Assembly (NCBI GenBank): GCA_035771175.1 | Contig: CM069612.1 | Coordinates: 22,550,987 to 22,614,986 of the forward strand | Length of the DNA: 64,000 nt | Reading direction: 5' to 3' | Origin: Paratinospora sagittata | Lineage: Eukaryota > Streptophyta > Magnoliopsida > Ranunculales > Menispermaceae | Shown here: positions 34,414 to 46,300 of the stretch, in pieces | Numbering within the stretch: position 1 is the stretch's first letter | Layout: each line of letters opens with the position of its first letter | The notes under the pieces: generated by a model | Seen by the model: the letters and a program-made list of their open reading frames with translations, nothing else | Database searches by the model: none | Told to the model about the DNA's origin: nothing | Position numbers and translations under genes: made by a program

Positions 34414-37400
34414 ATGGCGGAGGAAATTCCAACCACAAGCGGGTCTTGGCAAAAAAGTTCGATGTCTAACGCAAAGTTCGAGGTGGAGAAATTGAACGAC
34501 ACCAACAACTTTGGCATGTGGCAATGCGAAGTTCAAGATCTCTTATTCCGGGAAGGATCACATATCGCCTTGGAAACCAAGTCCAAGGATATGTTCGATG
34601 ATGATTGGGATTTTGTAAATCGTCAAGCTTGTGGAACAATCCGACTCTGTTTGGCGAAGGATCAGAAGTACTTTGTCATGAAAGAGACTATGGCAACAAG
34701 TCTTTGGAAGAAACTGGAGGACAAGTACATGACAAAAAGCATAGAGAACCGACTCTACCTGAAGAAGAAGCTCTTTTGTTTTCAGTACAAGCAAGGTACT
34801 CCCATGATCGAGCATCTTGATAATTTCAACAAGATTCTCGCTGATCTACTAAATCTTGATGTTGAACCTCTTGATGAAGATAAGGCACTATTGTTGTTAA
34901 ATTCTTTGCCTGAAAGTTATGAACATTTAACAACTTTGCTATATGGTAAAGATGAGGTTAAATTCAGTGATGTTTCAAATGCTTTGGTGAACAACGAGTA
35001 TCGAAGGAAGGACCAGCGCGATAACAAGGAAGCATCACCAGAAGCCTTGACGGTATCCAGAGGCAGGGCTAACAACAGATCTGATAGATCCAGTGGGCGA
35101 GGTCGATCTCGCTCAAAGTCAAAAGGACCTTCATCACGTCAACGTCTTGCAAAGGATGAATGTGCCTATTGTCACCAAAAGGGGCACTGGAAGAAAGATT
35201 GTCCAAATAAGGGGAAGACAGATGCAAATGTGGCACAAAAGGCTAAAAAAGATTCTGCATTCTCCGTTTCATCTATAGACAATCAGTTTAATAGATGGAT
35301 ATTAGATTCCGGTTGTTCCTATCATATGTGTCCGAATCGACATTGGTTCTCCAAATTGGATGAGTTCGATGGAGGGGTCGTGCTCATGGGCAACAACAAT
35401 ACCTGCCAAACAAAGGGTATTGGAACTATACGCCTAAAGATGGATGACGGTACAACAAGACGGCTCACGGAAGTTAGATATGTCCCAGATCTGAAGAAAA
35501 ATCTGATTTCACTAGGGGTCCTTGATTCCAGCGGTTACGAGGTAACCATTGAAGGTGGAGTTCTGAAGGTTGTACGTGGAGCACTCTTGGCCATGAAGGG
35601 TACTCAGAAAGGAAATCTCTATTTCCTTGACGGACACACAGTAATCGGAAGTGTATCAGCTTGCACCAGTTCTAATGATGTTTTATCGGACACTTCCCGA
35701 CTGTGGCACATGCGGCTCGGACATGTTGGAGAGAAGGCTCTTCAAACCTTGATAAAGGAAGGTTCTCTGAAAGGTGCAAAGACCGGAAAACTAGACTTCT
35801 GCGAGCATTGTATCTTAGGCAAGCAGACGAGAGTCAAGTTTGGAACTGCAATCCATCGCACAAAAGGAACATTGGATTATGTTCATATCGACGTTTGGGG
35901 ACCCTCTCAAAATGCTTCATTGGGAGGTAAACGTTGGTTTGTTACTTTCATTGATGATTTCTCACGCTATGTTTGGGTTTATACCATGAAGTATAAAGAT
36001 GAAGTGCTAGATATCTTTCTTATATGGAAGAAAATGGTAGAAACCCAAACGGGAAGGAAGATTAAGAGACTCAGATCTGATAATGGAGGAGAATACAAGT
36101 CAGACCCATTTCAGAAAATTTGTGAGAATGAAGGGATTGTCAGACATTTCACAGTCCCAGGCACGCCACCACAAAACGGTGTTGCTGAACGCATGAATCG
36201 TACTTTGGTAGATAAAGTTCGTTGCATGCTATCTTATTCTGGACTGAGCAAGGCATTTTGGGCTGAAGCTTTGTCATATGCCTCTCATATCATCAATAGA
36301 CTTTCGCCAACAACACTCGATGGCAAAACTCCCAAGGAGGTATGGTCTGGACAACCCGTTTTGGATTATAATTCTCTGCACATTTTTTGATGCACTGCAT
36401 ATTTTCATGTGAAGGAATCCAAACTGGATCTTAGGTCCAAGAAAACGATTTTCATGGGCTTTAGTGAAGGAGTTAAGGCTTTTCGACTATGGAACCCTGA
36501 GACAAAGACGATTGTAAAAAGTTGAGATGTAACTTTTGACGAATCTGTGATGTTAAAGCATACGGTTTCTGATAAAGAAAATCGAGATCCAGATTTGCCT
36601 CAGCAGGTGGAGTTAGATATTCCAGTAACTCCTAGTAAGTCAGCAGAGATATCCAACCATCCTGAAGAAGACGAGGAGGAAATCTCAGTTGAGGTGGAGG
36701 CTCTAGGACCAGACATCAATCAACAACCAAAATCAATTGCCACCAGTCGACCAAGAAGAGAAATCCGCAAACCTGCTCGGTACACTGACATGGTTGCATA
36801 TGCATTACCAGTCACCGGAGATGATATTCCATACAATTACAAAGATGTTAGTCAGAGTATGGAAAGTGATAAGTGGAAAATGGCAATGCATGAGGAGATG
36901 AAATCACTCCATCAGAATCAGACTTGGAAGTTGGTTCCACTTTCGAAAGGAAAGAAACCAATTGGCTGCAAATGGATTTTCGCTAAGAAGAAAGGCTCTC
37001 CCAGCACAGATAGTATCCGATACAAAGCCAAACTGGTAGCAAAAGGCTACGCTCAGAGGGAAGGAATTGACTACAATGAGGTATTCTTACCTGTTGTTAA
37101 GCATTCGTCAATTCGTATATTATTGGCTTTGGTTGCACAGTTTGATCTCGAGTTAGCCCAACTAGATGTCAAAACTGCTTTTCTGCATGGTAATTTGGAA
37201 GAGGAGATATATATGTCTCAACCAGAAGGATTCAAAGTACCAGGAAGAGAGAATTGGGCTTGCAAGTTGAGCAAGTCATTGTATGGCCTGAAGTAGTCAC
37301 CGAGACAGTGGTACAAGCGATTTGACAGCTTCATCCAAGGGCAGAAATATACCCGGAGTCAGTTTGATCATTGTGTCTACTATCGCAAACTTCAAGATGA

Positions 37401-38409
37401 TACATTTATCTACTTGCTTTTATATGTAGATGATATGTTAATCGCATCTAAAAGCAAGGTGGAGATCAACAAGTTGAAGGCTCAATTGAGCTCAGAGTTT
37501 GAAATGAAGGATCTTGGAGAGGCCAGAAAAATTCTCGGGATGGAGATAACTCGAGACAGGGCCAAAGGCACAATCTGTTTGACTCAGACTCAGTATTTGA
37601 AGAAAGTTCTTCAAACTTTTGGCATTGGCAATGACACAAAACCTGTGAGCACACCATTGGCACCACATTTCAAGCTAAGTTCATCAATGCCACCAAATTC
37701 CGAGGATCAGAAGAAGCAAATGAAGAATATTCCATATGCAAATGCAGTTGGTGCCTTGATGTATGTAATGGTGTGTACCAGACCTGACATTTCACATGCT
37801 GTAAGTATGGTAAGTCGTTACATGCACAACCCCGATAAAGGCCACTGGCAAGCAGTGAAGTGGATTCTACGGTATATTCATGGTACTGTGGATATTGGTT
37901 TAAAGTTCGAGAGAGATACGAAAAGTTGTAAGTATCTAGTCTGATATGTGGATTCGGACTATGCTGGAGATCTTGACAAGCGCAGATCTACTACTGGTTA
38001 TGTTTTCACTATGGCAGGAGGACCAGTGAGTTGGAGATCAACACTACAGTCAACAGTTGCTTTGTCTACTACAGAGGCAGAGTACATGGCAGTAATGAAA
38101 GCTTTCAAGGAAGCAATCTGGCTTCATGGATTGACTAAAGACTTGGGAATTGTACAGAAGAATGTTGAAGTTTTCTGCGACAGCCAGAGTGTCATTTGTT
38201 TGGCAAAGAACCAAGTTCATCACTGTCGAACGAAGCATATTGATGTTCGTTTTCATTTTGTTCGAGAAATAGTAGAAGAAGGGAGTATTCTTTTGCAAAA
38301 GATCAAGACTGCAGATAACCCTGCAGATATGCTTACAAAGGTGGTTACAGAGATCAAGTTCCAACATTGTTTGGACTTGATCAACATCTCACGAGCTCGG
38401 AGTGCCTAA
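34414..38409 (+). pseudogene. Copia gag-pol polyprotein with four in-frame stops
   Basis: One reading frame of 1332 codons from ATG 34414, with no frameshift. In order: gag (KLNDTNNFGMWQ, KLEDKYM, LLLLNSLPESY); CCHC knuckle CAYCHQKGHWKKDC (35161); aspartic protease LDSGCSYHM (about 35300); GAG pre-integrase LWHMRLGH (35700); integrase zinc finger CEHC; catalytic DVWGPS, FIDDFSRYVW and SDNGGEY, with PPQNGVAERMNRTL; reverse transcriptase with ARLVAKGYAQ-like and YVDDML (37423) motifs; RNase [10 protein letters not shown] and [13 protein letters not shown]. Stops are at 36388-36390 and 36523-36525 (TGA), 37297-37299 area (TAG after YGLK, normally Gln) and 37942-37944 (TGA, normally Gly). The inverted copy still has Gly at the last site. 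The element was complete until recently. Confidence 0.93.
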
Positions 38410-38518
38410 GGGCACTAATGGAGGCAGCAACAGTTTTTTTTTTTAAGGAAGCTTGCTATCTGTAGAGAAATTGCAAGTGTAGAAGATCCTTGTTTCACAT
38501 CAGGTGGAGGTGGAGATT

Positions 38519-38873
38519 TGTGGGGTCCACCTGTTTTTTGTCAAACAAAGAGAAGGGTTGGTGGCCGCCCACGAGGGCGGCCACCAACTCCATCCTATTT
38601 CACCAACTCGGCTGCGTCGAATTGCGTATTTAAATATATTATTATATATATTTATAAATTACGCAAATACCCCTGCATACTCTTGTAAATAGGGCCTTAC
38701 TTCATTCTTAAATTTATATTCAATGTGATCTATTCAAGAGATCTATTCTGTAAGATCCACCTAAGGGTGAAGTAATACAAGTTTGCTGCCTCCCGTGGAC
38801 GTAGGCAATTTGCCGAATCACGTTAAATTTGTTGTCTTGTTTTTTCTTTCATGCTTTATCACGATTTCGCACA
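38519..38873 (+). repeat. 3' LTR of the Copia element
   Basis: TG...CA, 355 bp. It contains an inverted repeat TTGGTGGCCGCC against GGCGGCCACCAA (about 38560-38587) and a TATA-like GTAAATAGGG near 38685. It matches the antisense LTR at about 32278-32605. Confidence 0.9.
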
Positions 38874-38987
38874 ACACTCAGGAACATGATAGAATTGATT
38901 TGAAGTATGGAAGTGCTTGCGTTTGGAAGAAGGGATTGCTTTCATTTAGTTCTTTGTTTCTTATTGTATAAATTATTTGGGAGCACA

Positions 38988-39495
38988 GAGCTAACTCTAA
39001 AAGTCGCCTTCTCTAAAAATTGCTTTTAGTCGCTTTTTGAAAAGGTGATCACTCTAGGCCAAATATAAAAAACCAAGCACTTTTATTAGGGCCCATCGTC
39101 TTCTTCTCCAAAGGGAAAAAAAAAAAAATCTTAACGACAATCCTGTGAATCTCTTTGCTCTCCCTCTCACTTTCTGTTCGCTGGTGTCACTGGCATCTCT
39201 GCTTTCCGCTCCCTCTCGACATCTCTTCTCCAACCATCTATCTTTCTCTTATGGAGAAGAGATGTCGAGAGGGAGCGAGGAGTAGAGACGCCAGTGAGCA
39301 GAGTGAAAAAGAGAACGAAAAGATTCCCCAAATTCTTGTTAGGTTTTTTTGTTCTTTGGAGAAGAAGATGATGATCCAAATAAAAGTGTTTGCTTTTTAT
39401 TTTTAAAATGTTTGGGCTAGAGTTGCCTTTTAAAAAAATGACTATAAGGGTCACTTTTTGAGAAGGCGACTTTTAGAGTCACATTCTCAAAAGGT
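38988..39495. mobile_element. Palindromic foldback/MITE element of about 500 bp
   Basis: Left end ACTCTAAAAGTCGCCTTCTC and right end GAGAAGGCGACTTTTAGAGT are inverted copies. Pairing continues inward: CACTGGCATCTCTGC against GAGACGCCAGTG, and CGCTCCCTCTCGACATCTCT against its perfect complement up to TGGAGAAGAG. The centre is near 39242 with a loop of about 20 bases. The whole element can therefore fold into one hairpin. No coding sequence was identified. The target duplication is unclear. Confidence 0.8.
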
Positions 39496-40350
39496 TTCTC
39501 CAAGCGAAAATCGAATTTAAAAAATGAAATCTCCCCGTTGCGCCATTTGGACTTGATCAATAGCCATTGACTAGACCAAGTAGGGTAGATTTCAAAATTA
39601 TATGCAGCAAAGGATGTATCTCAAAATAAATTTTTCATCAAGGGCATATTTCCAAAAAAATCCTATATAATGGACGATCAGGGCCCACTTGCTAAGAAAT
39701 GTGGCACCAAGGTTGTCTCAAGTAGTGGTACCCCTCATCAGGATGTGGTCCCTACTTTCAAGTGTGGTTCCACATCTCAGGTCGTAGCCGGCGATACTTA
39801 GGTCGACATTCTTGTGTCTACCATTCTCATCTCCGAACTTGGGATTTTATGCGATTGTCGTCACCTCATCGTTTTGAGGTGACAGTGTTTTCGAATTTTT
39901 ATTCAGGTTGTCTATTTTAGTCAAAATATGTTCCAACAAAGTAGATTTCACTTTCCCAACACAACAATGTGATTACCACGTGAAAGTTTTTCTTTTTTCC
40001 TGCTCTTTACAAGAAAGTAATTTAACATCATTATTTTTGAAAAAAACAATTAAATATTATCAAACAATTTAATATAATTTTATTTTTAAATAATTGATAT
40101 TATTTAATTTAATATTTTGATAACTTTATTTATTTTATTAATTTCAATAATCTAGTATTATCTAATATTAATCTATTTATAATCACTTATATTTCTTTTA
40201 CTAAGTTTTATAATTTAATATCATCTGATTTAGGCATTTTTGTAATCACTTATATTATTTCATTAATTTAAGAATTTAATATTACTTAATTTTAAGAATT
40301 TTCATAATCAAACGCCCCTTTAAATTAATGTCTCCTACTCTCACCTCACC
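39496..40350. other. Intergenic sequence before the URI-like gene
   Basis: No gene recognised. The part 40020-40310 is very AT-rich. Probably holds the promoter of the downstream gene, although no clear TATA box was chosen. Confidence 0.5.
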
Positions 40351-40372
40351 TCTCTCTCTCTCTCTCTCTCTC
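40351..40372 (+). repeat. (TC)11 in the 5' leader of the URI-like gene
   Basis: Eleven TC units end 14 bases before the start codon. CT-rich leaders are common in plant housekeeping genes and often act as Y-patch or GAGA-type elements. Confidence 0.85.
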
Positions 40373-40386
40373 GCTCTTTGGTGAAG

Positions 40387-43300
40387 ATGAAAGACAAAGT
40401 GAAGGGCACTGCGACATCTCTTGCATCTCTGTACCGTGCTGAAGAAGCTCGGAAGGCAGCAAAGCTGGTAGAAGATAACATATCTGAGAAGCAAAAGGAG
40501 CTCGAAAACCTCAATCTCTTCATTTCTGAGAATAATAACCTCTTGAAACTTGTTCAGAGGCTCCCTGATGAACTCTTCCACAATGTCATGGCAAGTATCA
40601 CTTTCTCTTTAAAGAAATTAGAATCAATCAAAAAAGAAAAAAGAAAAAATCTAACTTTCTTTTGTTTCATTTACTTATATAACAGTACTGTAAAAAATGA
40701 TCTTCCTTTTCTTATTATGAGATTGTTTGTAGGTTCCATTTAGCAAAGCAGCATTCTTCCCGGGTCAATTAATTCACACCAATGAGTTCCTCGTATGTAA
40801 TTCTTTGTTTTCAACTGGTTCTCTTTGTACCCTTTTGTTTATTAGGTCTCTCTGTTTTTTTTTTTTGACTTGTGTTTTCTTTGTTTGGTTTTGATTTGTA
40901 GGTTTTATTGGGAGAAGGGTACTATGCAGAGAGAACATCAAGACAAACTGTGGAGATTTTGCAGAGAAGAGGGAAGGGTTTGGAATCCCAAGTTGATTCC
41001 CTCAAGGCCATGATGGAGGATCTTAAAGCTGAGGCTTCCTTCTTTCTTGAAACTGCAACTGAAGCTGAGGTGAGTTTTTGTATTGTCTATGGTAGCTAAT
41101 TGGATTATTTCTGGTTTTCTTTTTTTCTGGCTCTCAACTCATGTGAAATACATTCCTTTTGTTGTCTAATATATGTTTGAATAATGGTGCAGCTGAGCCC
41201 ATTTACTGGGAATCTTTGTTCCTTTAAAATTTTTTGAGTGTTAAGTTGAAATAGTATGTTGTGGCTTAACTGTTGTGAATTTTCTTGCTGGTGGAGTTCT
41301 GACATTTGATGGCTTTATCAGTTAGTTAATTGTCTTCCCTAGTTAGTAGGGTGAAAAATATTTTAGAGCCTCAATTTTCAGATCACTTTTTTTTTTATAT
41401 TTGTAATATTTTTGGAATGAAATTTGACTTTCAAGTTAAGCAGTAATTTAGTTTGTGATCATCTAGTTTAGTTGAATATTTATTAATATTTCGGTTAGTT
41501 GTTTCCTATTGATTACTTGATGAGTTTATAATAGTTCTATTAACCTTACGAGCAATTAATTCTTTTTCCATTTTGAGAACGCTAATTAGTTAGTTTTTAT
41601 GATTAAGCTATTTCTTCATGCGTGATATAGAATCTTGATTCTTCTAATCCAAATAGATGTATCCTGTTGCCAATGGTTAAGGCCCTTCCACCGCCTTGAA
41701 TGGAAAGTTATTTTCTAGATGGCTTATCCAGTTGGGACTTGGGACATTTCATTTGATGCACTTGTGAAAGTCATCTGTTCTTTTTCTTCTATTTATTACT
41801 TTTCTTAATGGTATGGTGACAACAGGAAGGTCTCATAGAAATAAGGGAGGACTACATCGAAGAGGCTCCAATTGAGAGGTTCTCTAATCAGACCGGTATC
41901 TATCTTTGAATCTTTTTATGATGTATATTATATATACATGCTTTTGAATTTGAATCTTTTGGATTCTTGTGACTTGGCTTTAAATTGCATTGTGTTAGTT
42001 TCTAAACAGTTTAAACTATTTAAATGCCTGGTGTTCTCCCTATTGAGAAACCACAAGATCTAGAAAGAACTAAAGATCAATTGTAAAGAGAAGGAAGATG
42101 ATGATGATGCTTTGCATATAGCAGTAGCACTTTACATACCCTAAAGACCATCTCCAGAGTTTCTGAACTTATACATACATACATATATGTATACACACAC
42201 ACACACCCATGAGCTGCTGTAACTAACAAAGCTAACAAGCTATAATGAAACATAATCTGTAACAAACTAACAGACTAACAACTCCAACTACTTAATGGAC
42301 TAACTTCTTTTACAGAAAGTAACTGGTTTAACAGAACTAGCTGTCTGCACACTACTTTAACAGAATTAATTGTCTGCACCGTTTGAACTCTCTTCCTCAA
42401 TAGCCCCCTTCAAACTTAAGTGTACAAAGATTTTCTAAATTGAGTTTGGATCAAAGTGACTGAAACCGAGTGCTAGATATTGCCTTTGTTAAACAATCAG
42501 CGATTTGATCAGGAGAAGCAACATGGCAGATGAGTAACTCTTTCTTGATCACTTTCTCACTCACAAAATAGAGTTCAAGTTCAATATTCTTTGTGTTAGC
42601 ATGTTGAATGGGGTTACCAGCTAGCATGACAACACTTAAATTTTCACACCAGATGGTAGGAGGTTTGGATAAGGAGACATGTAATTCAGACAATAGAGAC
42701 CTAATCCAAGTCAATTCAGCTGTAAGCCTGTAACATTAGCTAAGCTTATGTATTCAACTTCAGTTGAGGATCTAGATATTGGATGTTGTGTTTCTTGGAC
42801 TGCCAAGTAACCAAATTTGATCCAAAATAGGCACAACTTCCTGAAGTAGATCTTCGATCATCTGGATCGAACCCCAATCAGCATCACAGTATGCTGTTAA
42901 CGCCGATGTAGAAGCTTTTTGAAGAAGTAAGCCATACTCAAGTCTCACATTTAGATAACGAAGTATCCTCTTGACAACATTCCAATGAGATTACAAAGGA
43001 TTTTGCATAAAGCAATTTATGTTTCAAGTGGGCATAGAGAATAAGTCACAAGGAACAATATATTAACTATTCAACATTAATTTCTTAATTATGTGGCTTA
43101 AATAAATCAGTAATTATACAAGATAATTAGCATAAATTAATAATCAGTAGTTGATGATCAATTAATCAAACTCTTATAATTTTGTCATCATGATCAGTTA
43201 CCTATGTATGAAATAAAACCAATATTAATTAATTGCCAATATATATATCATACAAGTTACTGCAAAATCTGCTCAAGTGGAGGAGCATGAAGGTTGGCGA

Positions 43301-46300
43301 CCAAAAGTACTACGGGCCTTGGATAACGATGGGGTCATACATGTTGCACAACCTGCCTAGGTGGAAGATGTTGTTCCTAATGGAAATGGAAGGTTGGGAC
43401 AAATGGGCCTCCAAATCTCCTCAAAGTGTATTTCATAAGTGTGAGACTGCAGCAAGGTAGTGGAAGAGACTGCAAAAATGTCGGATTTGGGGCCTAAAGA
43501 AGACAATAGAGTTGGTCTTTCCACTAAAGACTGGGCCAAGGCTGTGGATGTGGTGACTGGGCAGTGTAGTAGGGATCTTCCATGATCAAATCATCCAAAA
43601 TATGCTTTTCAGACCTGGAATCCATGGGCGCGTGAGACGACGAAGGATCGTGCTGGAAATTTGCTCCAATTATCGGAGCTGTGTTTGGGTTGTCGGAACC
43701 TGCATCAGACTCCCGATGACCATATCTATGTTGTTGTATCGCCGACCGTTTTGTTTTCAGGCTGAAAAGCTTGACCCCGAAAGAACTTCCTTCAATCTCC
43801 TCTGCAATTTTTAAGGTTAGCACACCACCCATTGACTTTTTATCTCTCAATTTATTTATTTTATTTGAGTATTTTCTCAATTTCCATATCACAATTTCAT
43901 GTTAGAACATATTTTTTTAATACCCAGAATAAAATTGGAAGATGGGTCCGTGGAATTTTTACTTTTCGATGATGTTCTTGTGGTTTTTATAATTCATAAT
44001 TACCCCAATAAATACCATTCTTCACAAAATTAAAAGTTCAACGTGAAACCTGAAACAACCCTTAATCCATAAAAACCTGAAACAACCCTTAATTTATAAA
44101 AACCATAAGAACATGATCGAAAAGTAAAAATTCCAAGGACCCATCTTCCAATTTTATTCTGAGTATTAAAAAAATCTGTTCTAACATGAAATTGTGATAT
44201 GGAAATTGAGAAAATACGCAAATAAAAGAAACAAATTGAGAGATAAAAAGTCAATGGGTGGTGTGCTAACCTTAAAAATTGCAGAGGAGATTAATGGGAG
44301 TTCTTTCGGGGTCAAGCTTTTCAGCCTGAAAAAAAAAAAACGGTCGGCGATACAACAACATAGATATGGTCGTCGGGAGTCTGATGTAGGTTCCGGCAAC
44401 CTAAACACAGCTCCAATCATCCGAGCAAATTTCCAACATGATCCTTCGTCGTCTCACGTGCCTATGGATAGCAGGTCTGAAAAGCATATTTTGGATGATG
44501 TGATCATGGAAGATCCCTGCTGCATTGCCCAGTCGCCACCTCCACAGCCTTGGCCCGGTCTTTAGAGGAAAGATCGACTCTATCGTCTTCTTTAGCCTCC
44601 AAATCCGACATTTTTGCAGTCTCTTCCACTACTTTGCTGCAGTCTCACACTTATGAAATGCACTTTGAGGAGATTTGGAGGCCCACCTGTCCCAACCTTC
44701 CATTTCCATTAGGAACAACATCTTCCACCTAGGCAGGTTGTGCAACACGTTCATCCCCATCGTTATCCAAGGCCCGTAGTACTTTTGGTCGCCAACCTTC
44801 ATGCTCCTCCACTTGGGCAGATTTTGCAATAACTTGTATGATATATATATTGGCAATTAATTAATATTGGTTTTATTTCATACATAGGTAACTAATCATG
44901 ATGACAAAATTATAAGAGTTTGATTAATTGATCATCAACTACTGATTATTAATTTATGCTAATTATCTTGTATAATTACTGATTTATTTAAGCCACATAA
45001 TGAAGAAATTAATGTTGAATAGTTAATATATTGTTCCCTGCGATTTATTCTCTATGCCCATTTGAAACATAAATTGATTTTAGTCAGAAAGTAGAAAATA
45101 TAAGTTTGCAGGATCTGGAATCACATGATTTGTAGCTTTGATACCAATTTGTATCCCAAGCCATTGATGGATTATAGTGAGAAGAAGCATTTGGTTCACC
45201 ACTTGATGAAAAGTCAAATTCACAATTCTGAGCTACCATAGCATGGATTGGTTTTGAAGAGGAATGTCCTGTAAAGGACTTATCAAATCAGAAGAAACAG
45301 TTGAGAACCACATGCCCAATCTTACCTCGTAATTGTCATTGTAGCATATATGCAGGATGGCAAGGAGGAAAACCAATCCCTTTGTTATGAAAACCACCAT
45401 GTGAAAACTGAGATGAGTGCCAGATCAACCATTGTTCGTTTTGAAAAGATATATAGCCTCCATGATTTTGAGAGCCATTATGAAAATCACCTCTATAATT
45501 TGGATTTGAACGAGAAGAAAAATTATTTCTATTATTCTGGAAATTGTCACTGCTACCAGCAAGATTAGCTTGAACATTTAGCATTTAAATTATTGTCATG
45601 TTTTTTAATTCTAGCCTCTTGAGCCAAAAGAAGAGCTCAATTTCGACTAGTGAGTATTCATTAGTCCCAGAAGATACTTAAACCACAAAAGGATCATATT
45701 CTTTTGTTTGATCCATTGAAGATTGCATCAATATGATCACAAGAAGAAAGAAAAGGCCCACAGATGTGAGCATATCAACACGGTTTTTGATTTTCAAAAG
45801 ATATTCATTGATTGAGAGAGCACCTTTCTTTGTATTCTGTAAACACCTCTTGAATTGAGTGATCTTGGCACAAATCTAAGATTAAAAATATTGCTCCATA
45901 GTGTGCCATACTTGAGCTGAATTCTCACAGCCAACCATCCATGTGAGTAAGCTCTCTGTCATGGAAGAAAGAAACCGGTGTTGGTCTGATGACCCTCACC
46001 CTAATGTATTTTGATGATTACAAATAACATTCTTGTATAACTAATTACTTTGACTAAGTTGTGTCAATTTAACTTGAATATCTCTCAAAGTCAACTTCGA
46101 AGTTAAAGTCAATGCATGATGATGATCAAGACAAAAGACCTTCAAGACATATATTCATTTGATGTAATTTGCTTTGATCACTTTAGGGCTGTAGAATCCT
46201 TATTAGATAAGTTAGCCAAAGTCTTGCATGCATTTAAATAATCTTTAAAGTTAAAACGTTTTTGAAGTCAAACCGTTTTTAGAAAAGTCTCAGTTTTGAC

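Larger units (their letters stand above)
33588..38873 (+). mobile_element. Copia retrotransposon (Tork/Tnt1-like), 5' LTR truncated
   Basis: The 5' LTR remains only as 33588-33728 and the 3' LTR is complete at 38519-38873 (355 bp, TGTGGGGTCC to TTTCGCACA). The primer-binding site TGGTATCAGAGCC starts at 33735 and the polypurine tract GGTGGAGGTGGAGATT precedes 38519. The truncated 5' LTR begins near the expected transcript start, a little downstream of the TATA-like position of the 3' LTR (about 38686). Flanking duplications could not be identified, as expected if the left end was rearranged. Confidence 0.9.

Noticed and set aside
36388..37944. Programmed stop-codon readthrough in the Copia polyprotein
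   Set aside because: Four different stops at conserved domain residues, not at a gag-pol border, fit simple decay. One is absent from the inverted copy.
43233..44856. Mirrored 75-residue frames ([10 protein letters not shown]...) as genes
   Set aside because: They are parts of the palindrome arms, overlap other frames and have no gene context.
45130..45150. An antisense TTGGTATCAAAGC resembling a primer-binding site
   Set aside because: In the neighbouring minus frame it is coding sequence of Copia protease (context [12 protein letters not shown]), directly after the gag zinc knuckle, with no LTR beside it.
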